A stretch of DNA of 64,000 nt from an uncultured Clostridia bacterium (GCA_934438075.1 CAKSBF010000004.1:1-64000), one strand, 5' to 3'; positions 34,584 through 44,701 are shown, numbered from the stretch's first letter. Notes: a model not told the origin generated them from the letters alone. Made by a program: numbers and translations.

Positions 34584-35780
34584 ATGCAAAGAAGAAAGAA
34601 ATGTATTGCCATGCTTCTCGCCGGGGGGCAGGGCAGCAGACTTGGAGTATTAACCAGAAATATTGCAAAGCCGGCAGTACCCTTTGGCGGTAAGTACCGC
34701 ATTATTGATTTTACATTATCTAATTGTGTCAACTCCGGCATTGATACCGTTGGTGTGTTGACGCAATACAAGCCGATGGAGCTTAATGATTATATCGGAA
34801 ATGGTCAGCCGTGGGGTTTGGATAGAAATAACGGCGGCGTTCACATTCTTCAGCCATTTACTAAGATTAGATCGAAGGAATGGTATAAAGGTACGGCAAA
34901 TGCGATCTATCAAAATATTCGCTTTATTGAACGTTATGACCCTACCCATGTTCTGGTTTTGTCCGGTGATCATATCTATAAAATGGATTATGCAAAAATG
35001 CTTTCCGAGCATGAAAAAAATAAGGCAGATTGCACGATTGCAGTTATTGATGTTCCGCTTTCGGAGGCTTCACGTTTTGGTATTATGAATACTTATGAGG
35101 ATGGTACGATTTACGAGTTTGAAGAAAAGCCGAAGGAACCGAAGAGTACCAAAGCTTCGATGGGTGTATATATTTTCCGCTGGGATGTCATGAAACAATA
35201 TCTGGAGGCGGATAATAAGAATGAAAACTCGGATAATGATTTTGGAAAGAATATTATACCGACTATGCTTGCTGATGGTAAAAAAATGATGGCATATTCT
35301 TTTACGGGCTACTGGAAAGATGTTGGTACAATTGAGAGTCTGTGGGAAGCAAATATGGACTTGCTGAGCGGTGACAGCGCATTGAGCCTGGATGACAACG
35401 AAATGCGTGTATATGCGCGGAATTATGACTGTCCGCCAAGTTATTTTTATGAGGGCGGTTCAGCAAGCAATACAATGATAACCAAAGGCTGTGAGATTAA
35501 AGGGAAAATAGAACATTCCATTATATCCAGCGAATGCATTATTGAAGAAAATGCTGTCGTGAAAAATTCTGTAATCTTTCCGGGAACGGTTATCGGTAAA
35601 AATGCAGTTGTTAACTATGCAATTTTGGGCGAACATGTAACGGTAGACGAGGGAGCGCAGATAGGTGAGGAGCTTAGCGATTCGGATAAAAAGAAACATA
35701 AAATTACCGTTTTGGGCGGCGACTATCACTTAAAGAGCGGCGAAAAGATTGCAGCAGGAGAAATGCTGGAGGTAAAATAG
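34584..35780 (+). CDS. glgC: Glucose-1-phosphate adenylyltransferase
   Basis: About 398 residues. The nucleotidyltransferase motif CIAMLLAGGQGSRLGVLT is intact at the N-terminus, and PAVPFGGKYRIIDFTLSNCVNSGI, GTANAIYQNI and SGDHIYKMDY follow. C-terminal hexapeptide repeats form the left-handed helix. It makes ADP-glucose from glucose-1-phosphate and ATP, the committed step of glycogen synthesis. ATG at 34584 is preferred because the AGGAAAGG box touches the alternative ATG at 34575. glgD follows after about 20 nt. Confidence 0.96.
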   Translation: MQRRKKCIAMLLAGGQGSRLGVLTRNIAKPAVPFGGKYRIIDFTLSNCVNSGIDTVGVLTQYKPMELNDYIGNGQPWGLDRNNGGVHILQPFTKIRSKEWYKGTANAIYQNIRFIERYDPTHVLVLSGDHIYKMDYAKMLSEHEKNKADCTIAVIDVPLSEASRFGIMNTYEDGTIYEFEEKPKEPKSTKASMGVYIFRWDVMKQYLEADNKNENSDNDFGKNIIPTMLADGKKMMAYSFTGYWKDVGTIESLWEANMDLLSGDSALSLDDNEMRVYARNYDCPPSYFYEGGSASNTMITKGCEIKGKIEHSIISSECIIEENAVVKNSVIFPGTVIGKNAVVNYAILGEHVTVDEGAQIGEELSDSDKKKHKITVLGGDYHLKSGEKIAAGEMLEVK

Positions 35781-35799
35781 CAGAAAGGAGCGAGTGGCC

Positions 35800-36912
35800 A
35801 TGGAAATGATGGGAATCATTTTTTCAAATATTTACGACGAGCATTTAGGTGAAATTACCAAACAGCGCACAATGGCGTCGCTTCCGTTCGGAGGACGCTA
35901 CCGTTTGATTGATTTTGTGCTGTCTAATATGGTTAATTCCGGAATTACTAATGTTGGTGTTATTACAAAATCAAATTATCAGTCGTTGATGGATCATTTA
36001 GGCAAGGGTAAAGAATGGGATTTGGACCGTAAAATAGGAGGACTTTTTATTCTGCCGCCGTTTGGAGCGGGGCAAAAGAGTGTTTATAAGGATAAAATAG
36101 AGGCTCTTTGGGGAGCGAAACGCTATCTGGAGCGTTCTAATGATGAATATGTAGTGATGTCTGATTCTAATGTTATTTGTTCCATTGACTTTTCAGAGGT
36201 TTTAAAGAAACATATTGCAAGCGGAGCGGATATAACAATGGTGACGCACCGGGAAGAAATTGCGGATAAAACAGACATTAAGGAATTGGTGGTTAAAACC
36301 AACACGCGCCGCAAGGTGATGGATGTGCTGGTGAATTACAATCGTCCCGGAGTGGAGCAGTGTGGTCTGGGGATGTATCTCATGAAGCGCGAGTTACTGA
36401 TTTCATTGCTTGAAGAGGCTAATTCATATAATCTTGTTGATTTCAGCCGTGATATTATCCAGGCTAAGCACAAACTTTTGAAAATTATGAGTTATGAACA
36501 AAATGGCGTTGTTTTGCGTATTGATAATACACAGCGATATTTTGAAGCAAATATGGCGCTGCTCGAGAAAAAAACACGCGATGCAATTTTTAATGACAAT
36601 GGTTTTGTCTATACCAAAATCCGTGATGAAGTTCCGACCTATTATGGGGAAGGGAGCAGCGTTCAGAATAGTTTGATTGCGGATGGCTGTCGCATTGACG
36701 GAACGGTGGAAAATTGTATTTTGTTTCGCGGAGTAACGGTAGCGGCGGGCGCTGTGGTGAAAAATTCCATCTTAATGCAGGATACACATGTTGGGCGAGA
36801 GGTGGAGCTTGATTATATTATAGCGGATAAAGAAGTGGAGGTTACTGAGGGGCGCATGTTAATGGGCGCGCCGAGACATCAGATGATTATCAGCAAGGGT
36901 AAAGTTGTGTAA
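35800..36912 (+). CDS. glgD: GlgD, non-catalytic ADP-glucose pyrophosphorylase subunit
   Basis: A 370-residue paralogue of GlgC that keeps LPFGGRYRLIDFVLSNMVNSGI but replaces the N-terminal GGxGxRL nucleotide loop with GIIFSNIYDEHLGEI. This is the hallmark of GlgD, which pairs with GlgC and alters its activity in Firmicutes. Hexapeptide repeats (GCRIDGTVENCILFRGVTVAAGAVVKNSILM) form the C-terminus. The ATG at 35800 is favoured by spacing from AGAAAGGAG. Confidence 0.95.
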   Translation: MEMMGIIFSNIYDEHLGEITKQRTMASLPFGGRYRLIDFVLSNMVNSGITNVGVITKSNYQSLMDHLGKGKEWDLDRKIGGLFILPPFGAGQKSVYKDKIEALWGAKRYLERSNDEYVVMSDSNVICSIDFSEVLKKHIASGADITMVTHREEIADKTDIKELVVKTNTRRKVMDVLVNYNRPGVEQCGLGMYLMKRELLISLLEEANSYNLVDFSRDIIQAKHKLLKIMSYEQNGVVLRIDNTQRYFEANMALLEKKTRDAIFNDNGFVYTKIRDEVPTYYGEGSSVQNSLIADGCRIDGTVENCILFRGVTVAAGAVVKNSILMQDTHVGREVELDYIIADKEVEVTEGRMLMGAPRHQMIISKGKVV

Positions 36913-36938
36913 TACCATCATCTGGCATACGTAAGAAA

Positions 36939-36981
36939 AGTTGTCTGTACAGTGTCGCTTTCCGTGTGCAGACAGCTTTTG
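36939..36981 (+). terminator. Hairpin between glgD and glgA (attenuator candidate)
   Basis: AGTTGTCTGTACA (36939-36951) pairs with TGTGCAGACAGCT (36965-36977) with two G-U pairs and is followed by TTTGAATATATT. It may reduce read-through from glgD to glgA or protect the upstream mRNA end. Confidence 0.55.
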
Positions 36982-37018
36982 AATATATTATTTTGATACT
37001 AAGGAAGGATATTGGACA

Positions 37019-38440
37019 ATGAAAATTTTATTTGCAACCTCAGAGTGCGCGCCGTTTGTAAAGACGGGAGGACTGGGGGATGTATCTCTTGCTTTGCCCA
37101 AGGCGTTGGCGCGCCTTGGGGCAGAAATGGCTGTTGTTTTGCCATATTATAGAAGCGTGAGAGAAAAATTTGGCACCGAACTGGAGTTTGTCACGTATTT
37201 TGATGTACCGCTCAGCTGGCGTCATGTTTACTGCGGTGTATTCCGCTGCGTCCGTGATGGTGTAACATATTATTTTATTGACAATGAATATTATTTTCAG
37301 CGGGGTTCCGTTTACGGTGATTATGACGACGGGGAGCGCTACGCTTACTTTTGTAAGGCTGTTTTGGAAATGATGTCACATCTAAATTATTACCCCAATG
37401 TGATTCATGCCAATGATTGGCAGTGCTCTATGATTCCGTTGTTTTATAAGGGGTTTTATCAGCATATTCCCGAATACACCGGCATGAAAACCATGTTTAC
37501 GATACATAATATTGAGTATCAAGGTAAAGTATCGTATAGCTTTTTGCAGGAAGTTTTGGGTATGGATGACTATTATATGCAGTTTTTAAATTTTGGAGGC
37601 TGTATTAATTTAATGTTTTCCGCCATTGTGTTGGCGGACAAAGTTACCACTGTTTCGGGAACTTACGCGCAGGAAGTGAAAAACCCATATTACGGTCACG
37701 GACTGGATGAGGTACTTTCCGGTGTTTCTTATAAATTCTGCGGTATTACAAACGGAATAGACGAAGAAGTATTTGATCCGCATACAGATGAAAATCTGTT
37801 TTGGCGCTACAGCACGAAGGCAATGTCCGGCAAAAAAATAGGCAAGCGTAAGCTGCAGGAAAGTCTGAGGCTTGCACAGGATCCGGAAACTGCTGTTATT
37901 TCTATGATTACCCGTCTGGTGGCACATAAGGGGCTTGATTTGGTGGAGTGCGTTTTACATGATATTTTACAGCGGCGCGTACAACTGGTCATTTTGGGAA
38001 CCGGTGATTATCGTTTTGAGCAAATGTGGCGTGATGCGGCGGCGCAGTATCCGGACAGAGTATCGGCAAACATACGGTTTGACGCAACGCTTGCTAACCG
38101 AATTTATGCAGGAAGTGATTTATTCTTAATGCCGTCGCGCTCGGAACCATGCGGACTGGCGCAGATGATAGCGATGCGCTACGGAACACTGCCGATTGTA
38201 CGCGAAACAGGTGGTCTGAAAGATACGGTTTGGCCGATTAATCCGGAAACCGGTGAAGGCAGGGGATTTACCTTCCAAAGCTACAATGCACATGATATGT
38301 TAAATGCAGTTGATCGTTCGCTTGATTTTTATTACAACCATAAAGATATATGGAAAAAAGTGGTGCAACGTAACATGAAAGAGGATTTCAGCTGGAGAAA
38401 ATCAGCAGAACAATATTTTAATATTTATAAATCAATGTAG
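37019..38440 (+). CDS. glgA: Glycogen synthase (ADP-glucose)
   Basis: A 473-residue GT5 glycosyltransferase. The N-terminal KTGGLGDVSLALPKAL motif binds ADP-glucose, FTIHNIEYQGKV is the second family signature, and the C-terminal SRSEPCGLAQMIAMRYGTLPIVRETGGLKDTV carries the catalytic Glu. It extends alpha-1,4-glucan chains. An AAGGAAGG box lies about 10 nt before the ATG. The gene is full length and precedes glgP. Confidence 0.97.
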   Translation: MKILFATSECAPFVKTGGLGDVSLALPKALARLGAEMAVVLPYYRSVREKFGTELEFVTYFDVPLSWRHVYCGVFRCVRDGVTYYFIDNEYYFQRGSVYGDYDDGERYAYFCKAVLEMMSHLNYYPNVIHANDWQCSMIPLFYKGFYQHIPEYTGMKTMFTIHNIEYQGKVSYSFLQEVLGMDDYYMQFLNFGGCINLMFSAIVLADKVTTVSGTYAQEVKNPYYGHGLDEVLSGVSYKFCGITNGIDEEVFDPHTDENLFWRYSTKAMSGKKIGKRKLQESLRLAQDPETAVISMITRLVAHKGLDLVECVLHDILQRRVQLVILGTGDYRFEQMWRDAAAQYPDRVSANIRFDATLANRIYAGSDLFLMPSRSEPCGLAQMIAMRYGTLPIVRETGGLKDTVWPINPETGEGRGFTFQSYNAHDMLNAVDRSLDFYYNHKDIWKKVVQRNMKEDFSWRKSAEQYFNIYKSM

Positions 38441-38470
38441 GCGAAAGCCGGGAAAGGACATGGCAAATAA

Positions 38471-40891
38471 ATGGAGTATAGCAAGGAAACACTAAAGAAA
38501 CTGATTGATGAAAAAATATTGCGGCATTTTGGCTGTGATTCGCAGGAGGCAACCGGGCAGCAGCTTTATAAAGCAACCGTGTTGGTTGTACGAGACATCT
38601 TGATGCAGAAACGGACGGAGTTTGAAAGAAAAGTTCGTGTCCGTGAGGCAAAACGGGTTTATTATATGTCGATGGAATTTTTGGTAGGAACGTCCCTGAA
38701 GAACAATTTGTATAATTTGGGAATAGAAAAGGCTATGAAAGCGGCTGTGGAAGATTATGGCGCAGATCTTGAAACGCTTTATGCCATGGAACCGGACGCG
38801 GGTCTCGGCAATGGTGGTTTAGGTCGTCTTGCTTCCTGTTACATGGATGCGATGGCAACCAATCACATTCCTTGCACAGGCTTTTCCATTCGTTATGAGT
38901 TTGGCATATTTAAACAGAAAATCATTGATGGCTGGCAGATGGAATTTCCGGACAACTGGCTGGATATGGGAGACGTGTGGCTGGTTCCGCGTGAAGAAGA
39001 TGCCTTTGAGGTGCATTTTGACGGACACATAACAGAAAATTGGGTGGATGGAGTCAATCGTGTGGAATATACAGACTATAATACGGTGATTGCTGTTCCC
39101 TATGATATGATTATATCCGGCTATCACTCTGATGCAGTGGGGGATTTGGTGCTGTGGAGTGCAAAATCTCCGAATCGTTTGGATATGGATTTGTTTTCGC
39201 GTGGGGAGTATGTAAAATCCATGGAAAAAAATGCAATGGCGGAAGCTATCTCTAAAGTGCTTTACCCGGCAGATGACCATTATGAGGGAAAGGCTTTGCG
39301 CTTGGAGCAGCAATATCTTTTGGTTTGTGCTTCCATGCAGAGTATTTTAAAGACCTTTTTAAAGGAGTACGGTGATATTCGTTTGTTGCCGGAAAAGGTT
39401 GCCATCCACATTAATGATACGCATCCTTCGCTTTGTGTACCGGAGTTAATGAGAATTTTATTGGATGAGCATGGTTTGTCATGGGATGAGGCGTGGGATA
39501 TTACATGTAAGACGCTGGCATACACAAATCATACGGTTATGAGTGAGGCGCTGGAGCGTTGGCCGGAATCCTTGTTTGCAGAAAAATTGCCGCGTATTTA
39601 TCAGATTGTGCGTGAAGTTGATCGTCGTTTCCACTTGCTAATTAACGAATATTACAGCGGAGATAATGCAAAAATTAATTATATGCAAATTATTGCTAAT
39701 TCGCAGGTGAAAATGGCAAATTTATGCATTGCATGCTGCCATAAAGTGAACGGTGTTTCTAAGCTGCATAGTGATATTTTGAAAAATGATGTATTTCATG
39801 ATTTTTATTATATCATGCCGGATAAGTTTACAAATGTGACAAATGGTATTGCATATCGCCGCTGGCTGTGTCAGTCTAATCCTGATTTGACCAACTTTTT
39901 AAAGGAGCTGATTGGCGATGGATTTGTTCAGGATGCTCGGCAACTGGAAAAGCTAGCGGATTATCACAATAACAGCAGCGTGTTGGATGAACTGCAAAAA
40001 ATCAAACTGAAAAATAAGCTTCGTCTGTCGGAATATATCAGTGAGCACAATGGCATTAATGTAGACCCGGCATCTATTTTTGATGTTCAGGTGAAGCGTC
40101 TGCATGAATATAAGCGCCAATTGCTGAACGTATTGCATATTATGCATTTGTACCAGCAGCTGCAGCAAAATCCGTCTGCAGATATTCAGCCGCGCACCTT
40201 TATTTTTGCGGCCAAGGCATCGGCAGGTTATGTGATGGCAAAACAGATTATCCGTTTGATTAATATGCTTGCCAACGAGGTAAATTCTAACCATGCAACA
40301 CGTGACAAGCTGAAGGTTATTTTTTTGGAGGATTATCGTGTTTCGCTCGCAGAAATTATTATGCCGGCGGCGGAGATATCGGAGCAGATTTCTGTTGCGG
40401 GCAAGGAGGCTTCCGGAACCGGCAATATGAAGTTGATGATTAACGGTGCCGTTACCTGCGGAACGCTTGATGGCGCAAATGTTGAGATATTGGAACAGGT
40501 GGGCAGAGATAATATCTTTTTGTTTGGTATGACGGCAGAAGAGGTTGTGAAGCTTTGGCAAAGCGGCTATCAGCCTATGTCTATTTACCAATCAAACCCG
40601 GATGTACGCATGGTTATTGATCGCTTAAAGAGCGGTGTGGGCGGTGTCAATTTCAGCGATATTGCTTATTCACTCACACAGGGCAGTTATGGCAGTGCGG
40701 ACAGTTATATGACATTGGCAGATTTTGATTCGTATAAAAAGGCACATGAGGAAATTTTAGCAGCCTATGCGGATAAGGATCGGTTTAACCGTATGTCGCT
40801 TTATAATATTGCAAAAGCAGGCATTTTTTCGGCTGATCGCGCAGTAAAAGAATATGCTGATGACATCTGGCATGTAAAACCGGTTTTGTAA
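38471..40891 (+). CDS. glgP: Glycogen/starch phosphorylase
   Basis: An 806-residue GT35 enzyme. EPDAGLGNGGLGRLASCYMDAMAT near residue 105 and the PLP site KEASGTGNMKLMINGAVTCGTLDGANVEI with K654 are intact. It releases glucose-1-phosphate from glycogen chains with phosphate. It completes the synthesis-plus-mobilisation operon and lies about 30 nt after glgA. No eukaryotic-type regulatory extension is present. Confidence 0.97.
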   Translation: MEYSKETLKKLIDEKILRHFGCDSQEATGQQLYKATVLVVRDILMQKRTEFERKVRVREAKRVYYMSMEFLVGTSLKNNLYNLGIEKAMKAAVEDYGADLETLYAMEPDAGLGNGGLGRLASCYMDAMATNHIPCTGFSIRYEFGIFKQKIIDGWQMEFPDNWLDMGDVWLVPREEDAFEVHFDGHITENWVDGVNRVEYTDYNTVIAVPYDMIISGYHSDAVGDLVLWSAKSPNRLDMDLFSRGEYVKSMEKNAMAEAISKVLYPADDHYEGKALRLEQQYLLVCASMQSILKTFLKEYGDIRLLPEKVAIHINDTHPSLCVPELMRILLDEHGLSWDEAWDITCKTLAYTNHTVMSEALERWPESLFAEKLPRIYQIVREVDRRFHLLINEYYSGDNAKINYMQIIANSQVKMANLCIACCHKVNGVSKLHSDILKNDVFHDFYYIMPDKFTNVTNGIAYRRWLCQSNPDLTNFLKELIGDGFVQDARQLEKLADYHNNSSVLDELQKIKLKNKLRLSEYISEHNGINVDPASIFDVQVKRLHEYKRQLLNVLHIMHLYQQLQQNPSADIQPRTFIFAAKASAGYVMAKQIIRLINMLANEVNSNHATRDKLKVIFLEDYRVSLAEIIMPAAEISEQISVAGKEASGTGNMKLMINGAVTCGTLDGANVEILEQVGRDNIFLFGMTAEEVVKLWQSGYQPMSIYQSNPDVRMVIDRLKSGVGGVNFSDIAYSLTQGSYGSADSYMTLADFDSYKKAHEEILAAYADKDRFNRMSLYNIAKAGIFSADRAVKEYADDIWHVKPVL

Positions 40892-40913
40892 TAAGGAAAC
40901 AGAAGGGAATCGT

Positions 40914-42764
40914 ATGGAGTTTTTATATGACAGCAGAAACCTAGAATTTAAAGTGCCGTATGGCTGCGTGGAATTAGGGCAAACCATGAGGCTAAACGTG
41001 TATTGTGATGACAAAGGGGCAGAAGTTTTTCTGCTCCTTTGTCCTGATGGCGGTGAGGAAGACCGCATTGAAATGACACTGACAGGGGAGGCAGAATCTT
41101 ACAGTATTTTTTCTGCAGAGTGTGACTTTTCTTCTGTTGGGCTTTATTTTTATCGTTTTTGTGTTCAGCGGGAGGGGCAGGAAACAGTATATTTTGGCTG
41201 TGATGAACATCATCAGTCAAAGGGTAACGTACAGAATGCTTGGCAGGTACTGTGTTATGAACATAAGAAGCTGCCGGATGATACGTTTTGTGGCGCTATA
41301 TATTATCAGATTTTTCCGGATCGTTTTTATAAAGAAGGCGAATGCAATGTCAGTGATAAACTTCAGCCATTTTGGGTCCATCAAAATATGGAAGAGGTGC
41401 CGCAGTTCCGTCCGGACGAAAACGGCGAGATACGCAATAATGACTTTTTTGGAGGCAATCTGCGCGGCATTACGGCAAAGCTGGACTACATCGCTTCCAT
41501 GGGAACGGAGGTGTTGTATTTAAATCCGATATTTATGGCATTTTCTAATCACCGATATGATACGGCGGACTATCGGCGTGTTGATCCCATGTTGGGGACG
41601 GAAGATGATTTTAAAGATATGTGCATGCAGGCGCATAAAAGGGGGATTCGTGTTATATTAGATGGGGTTTTTTCTCATACGGGTGATGATAGTGTTTATT
41701 TTGACCGTTATCATCATTTTGGCAATGGAGCCGCAAGCAATCCGGATTCCCCATATCGCAGCTGGTATCGTTTTAGCAATTATCCGACGGAATATGAAAG
41801 TTGGTGGGGGATTCGTACGCTGCCTTGTGTGGAAGAACTGAACCCTTCTTATTTAGAGTATATTGTGACCGGAAAAGATAGTGTTGTCAGACATTGGCTG
41901 CGTTTAGGTGCGGACGGTTTTCGACTAGACGTTGCTGATGAACTTCCGGACGAATTTCTAACTGCATTTTATCATACAGTTAAAGAGGAAAAGCCGGGAG
42001 CTGTGGTGCTTGGAGAGGTTTGGGAGGATGCCTCTAATAAAATCAGTTATGGTGTGCGCCGGCGATATTTTTATGGCAATGAGCTGGATGGCGTTATGAA
42101 TTATGTATATCGCAGTGCAATTGTGGATTTTGTAATGAAACGCATTACTGCAGAAGAATTTATGGAGCAGATATTAAATCTTACGGAAAATTATCCAAAA
42201 ACTGCGCTTGGTAGTTCCTTGAATTTGCTTTCCACCCATGATACGGGACGGATTCTTACTATTTTGGCAGGTCGCGACGGTAACCAGATGAGTCGGGAGG
42301 AAAGAGCTGTTGAACATCTCAGCGAAACAGAATATAAAAAGGGTTTGCAGCTTTTGTCTGCTGCGGTATTTTTGATGTATACTTTGCCCGGAAGCCCGTG
42401 CGTATATTACGGTGATGAGATTGGTATGCAAGGCTATGAAGATCCTTTTAACAGAAGATATTTTGCGTGGGGCCGAGAGGATGAAACGATTCATTCTTGT
42501 TATAAAATGTTGGCTTTTGCGCGCAAGGCATCGAAAGCGCTTCGTCTTGGTACAATGTTTCGGTGCGCCGCGCAGGAAGGATATGTGTCTTTTTATCGCG
42601 AAATAGATACGGAACGAGTGCTTTGCGTGCTAAACGTTGCTGAAAAACCGATCTGCCTTTCATTAATATACCAAGACGTTATTGCAAAACAGCGGTTAAA
42701 GATTAATGATGAAAAAATTACCCTCTTGCCATATGGTTTCGGTATATTTAAGGTAGAGAGCTGA
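40914..42764 (+). CDS. GH13 alpha-amylase / neopullulanase-like enzyme
   Basis: A 616-residue protein. An N-terminal beta domain (about 1-120) resembles CBM34. The GH13 barrel follows: GAIYYQIFPDRF, then DGVFSHTGDDSVYF, nucleophile D339 (GFRLDVADELP), acid/base E368 (LGEVWED) and the third carboxylate D443 (STHDTGRI). The CBM34 plus intracellular location (no signal peptide) favours cyclomaltodextrinase/neopullulanase or maltogenic amylase, debranching or trimming glycogen. It lies 22 nt after glgP and ends the operon. Confidence 0.92.
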   Translation: MEFLYDSRNLEFKVPYGCVELGQTMRLNVYCDDKGAEVFLLLCPDGGEEDRIEMTLTGEAESYSIFSAECDFSSVGLYFYRFCVQREGQETVYFGCDEHHQSKGNVQNAWQVLCYEHKKLPDDTFCGAIYYQIFPDRFYKEGECNVSDKLQPFWVHQNMEEVPQFRPDENGEIRNNDFFGGNLRGITAKLDYIASMGTEVLYLNPIFMAFSNHRYDTADYRRVDPMLGTEDDFKDMCMQAHKRGIRVILDGVFSHTGDDSVYFDRYHHFGNGAASNPDSPYRSWYRFSNYPTEYESWWGIRTLPCVEELNPSYLEYIVTGKDSVVRHWLRLGADGFRLDVADELPDEFLTAFYHTVKEEKPGAVVLGEVWEDASNKISYGVRRRYFYGNELDGVMNYVYRSAIVDFVMKRITAEEFMEQILNLTENYPKTALGSSLNLLSTHDTGRILTILAGRDGNQMSREERAVEHLSETEYKKGLQLLSAAVFLMYTLPGSPCVYYGDEIGMQGYEDPFNRRYFAWGREDETIHSCYKMLAFARKASKALRLGTMFRCAAQEGYVSFYREIDTERVLCVLNVAEKPICLSLIYQDVIAKQRLKINDEKITLLPYGFGIFKVES

Positions 42765-42800
42765 TAACATGTAGTTTAAATTTTAATATTGAGAGTTAGA

Positions 42801-42842
42801 AAAAGGATTTCAGGCAAACGTACTTGCCTGAAATCCTTTTTA
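42801..42842. terminator. Bidirectional terminator at end of glg operon
   Basis: AAAGGATTTCAGGCAA pairs with TTGCCTGAAATCCTTT around ACGTAC, with flanking A and T runs. It serves the glg operon and the convergent SHOCT gene. Confidence 0.93.
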
Positions 42843-42864
42843 AAGATATTATAATATATTCATT

Positions 42865-43989
42865 CTACAAGTTGAGCAACTGTTTTTTCTTTGCATCAAA
42901 TTCTTCCTGTGTCAATGCACCGCTGTCTAACAAGTCTTTATATTTTTTTATTTCTTCAGCAATGTCAACATTCGGAACTGAAGGTGTCTGCGTCGGAGAG
43001 GGTGGCGTTTGCGGTGCCTTTGGCGTTTGGGCTCCAGAGTTTCCGCTTGTTTCTGCCGTTACAATTGCATTTATCTTATCCTGCATTAAAATCGGCGGCA
43101 CAATGGAAATAAAAATTTCCAAGATTAAGCACAGTGTTGCCAAATCAGAAGACAAGCCTTTTGCATTTGCCAATTTGTCGATACGCAATGCACTTTTATA
43201 GGTCCAATATATAATGTAAAAAGGTACAAACATACACAATAAAAGTTTTGTGGTTGGGTTACGTGGTTCTTCATCTTCAACGATGTTTAAATATTCTGTA
43301 GTGCGGTAAATCCATATTAACTGCCAGATGCCAAAAGTAAAAAGCAACAGCAGAACATGCTTTGCAATGTTACAATATATATTAGAAGTACCGGCATTGT
43401 ATGTATTTCCGGAGGATTGATTTTGACCGGCAAAAGAGTCAACCTGTATTGTCGGCATGCCATTCGGGAATACAATCCATAAGATAGCTGTGGTGACGGC
43501 TCCAATTTGCAAAGCGCCGTTTAGAAGACCTTGTAGTGCATATCGGAAACCTAGATTAACAAGCAGCATAAAAAATGTGATAATAACATTAATGCCAAGA
43601 CAAATGACAGGGACAAACCAGAATTTTTTTGAAATGTCTTTCAGCTGCGGCAAATAGTCTGTTAGGCATGCAAAAGCAATCAAAGCGGTGCAAATATAAC
43701 CAATAGAGGCAATATTAAAGCCGCGGAGAGACAATAAAGCAAAAACAGAGATGGATATTGTAAAAATAATATCTCTGCGCTTGGTAAACAGCATAACAGC
43801 AACGACAATGTACGCGGCAAGATAAAGCAGCGTCCATACGTAAGCTACCATTCCTGGTAAAGAGCGAATGTAGAGGATTCCGGTGAAAACGGAAGGCAGC
43901 TGCAATACGGCAAGAATGACGTAGAGTACTGCGCTGATCATTGCATAAGGCAACGAATTTGTTTTTTGTTCCATAATAATCACACCCAT
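42865..43989 (-). CDS. DUF4234/SHOCT-domain membrane protein
   Basis: A 374-residue protein with about nine transmembrane helices. The DUF4234-like part lies at about 200-310 (KHVLLLLFTFGIWQLIWIYRTTEYLN, then YIIYWTYKSALRIDKLA). A Pro/Thr-rich linker leads to a C-terminal SHOCT helix pair (EEIKKYKDLLDSGALTQEEFDAKKKQLL). SHOCT is a short oligomerisation or ligand-binding module. Function is unknown. The start could be ATG 43989 or ATG 43974; neither has a strong ribosome binding site. Confidence 0.85.
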   Translation of the reverse strand: MGVIIMEQKTNSLPYAMISAVLYVILAVLQLPSVFTGILYIRSLPGMVAYVWTLLYLAAYIVVAVMLFTKRRDIIFTISISVFALLSLRGFNIASIGYICTALIAFACLTDYLPQLKDISKKFWFVPVICLGINVIITFFMLLVNLGFRYALQGLLNGALQIGAVTTAILWIVFPNGMPTIQVDSFAGQNQSSGNTYNAGTSNIYCNIAKHVLLLLFTFGIWQLIWIYRTTEYLNIVEDEEPRNPTTKLLLCMFVPFYIIYWTYKSALRIDKLANAKGLSSDLATLCLILEIFISIVPPILMQDKINAIVTAETSGNSGAQTPKAPQTPPSPTQTPSVPNVDIAEEIKKYKDLLDSGALTQEEFDAKKKQLLNL

Positions 43990-44102
43990 ACCGATATAAC
44001 GGTATCCTTTCTATAATAAATTCGCCTTTATTATACCGCCTTTTTTATGAGCTGTCAATATTAAAAAATGCTTTATTGTGCTTAGATATTTCTTATAAAA
44101 AG

Positions 44103-44264
44103 TTAAAGATTTAAGATTACTTTATCAATTTTGATACCGGTATAGTCAGCGTCTGACTTAATGCATTTACCACAGTTATCGCATATCTTTTTAGGGTCTA
44201 AATCACATTTGTCGCATTCACCGCAATGGGTACATTCCTTTTCCTCTAAAACGCATTGTTCCAT
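44103..44264 (-). CDS. Small Cys-rich (zinc-ribbon or cluster-like) protein
   Basis: A 53-residue protein, AAAGGA box before ATG 44264. It contains CTHCGECDKCDL and CDNCGKC, i.e. two closely spaced C-x2-C-x2-C-x2-C type clusters, ending DYTGIKIDKVILNL. The spacing could bind zinc or an iron-sulfur cluster. Such peptides are common but uncharacterised in Clostridia. It lies directly downstream of the LysM gene in the LexA-controlled region, about 100 nt away. Confidence 0.78.
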   Translation of the reverse strand: MEQCVLEEKECTHCGECDKCDLDPKKICDNCGKCIKSDADYTGIKIDKVILNL

Positions 44265-44370
44265 AGCAAATATCCTTTCTTACAATAACAGAAAAAATGT
44301 ATTTTACATGCTTCATGATTTATATTTATTGTAACACTGCCATTGAAAAAATGCAAGAAAAATATGAAGC

Positions 44371-44673
44371 TCAGCGCAGAGGAATTGTGACTTCCTGTCC
44401 AATTTGCAGGTCGGAAGTTTTTAGTTTATTTACATACCTTACTTTGGCAACAAAATTGCGGATATCCATATTTTCCGGTTTATAAGGCTCGCATAGGTCC
44501 CAAAGTGTATCTCCTGAGGAGACGGTTAAGGTAACAGATTCTACGCCATCGTCAGCAAGAGCAAACAATCCAAGACCAATTGCCAGTAATGCAGCCAGCA
44601 TTAACATCAAGAGGCAGCGGCGTTGGCGTCTTGCGCGGTCACGGTAACAGATTCTTCTATGTCTTTTTGTCAT
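44371..44673 (-). CDS. LysM-domain membrane protein, YneA-like division inhibitor candidate
   Basis: A 100-residue protein with a basic cytoplasmic N-terminus (MTKRHRRICYRDRARRQRR), one transmembrane helix (LLMLMLAALLAIGLGLFAL) and a C-terminal LysM domain (VTLTVSSGDTLWDLCEPYKPENMDIRNF). This size and order match YneA, the SOS-induced cell-division suppressor of Bacillus. It is divergent from lexA, as yneA is in Bacillus, and the shared intergenic region carries SOS-box-like sites. Role inferred from context and architecture. Confidence 0.82.
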   Translation of the reverse strand: MTKRHRRICYRDRARRQRRCLLMLMLAALLAIGLGLFALADDGVESVTLTVSSGDTLWDLCEPYKPENMDIRNFVAKVRYVNKLKTSDLQIGQEVTIPLR

Positions 44674-44701
44674 AAATATTTTCCTTTCTAAAAAAAATCA
44701 C

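Noticed and set aside
39953..40591. 212-codon minus-strand frame
   Set aside because: Antisense to the well-conserved glgP catalytic region; no domain signal.
40914..42764. Calling the GH13 gene a pullulanase or alpha-amylase specifically
   Set aside because: Catalytic residues are clear, but specificity within GH13 cannot be decided from the visible motifs, so only neopullulanase-like is claimed.
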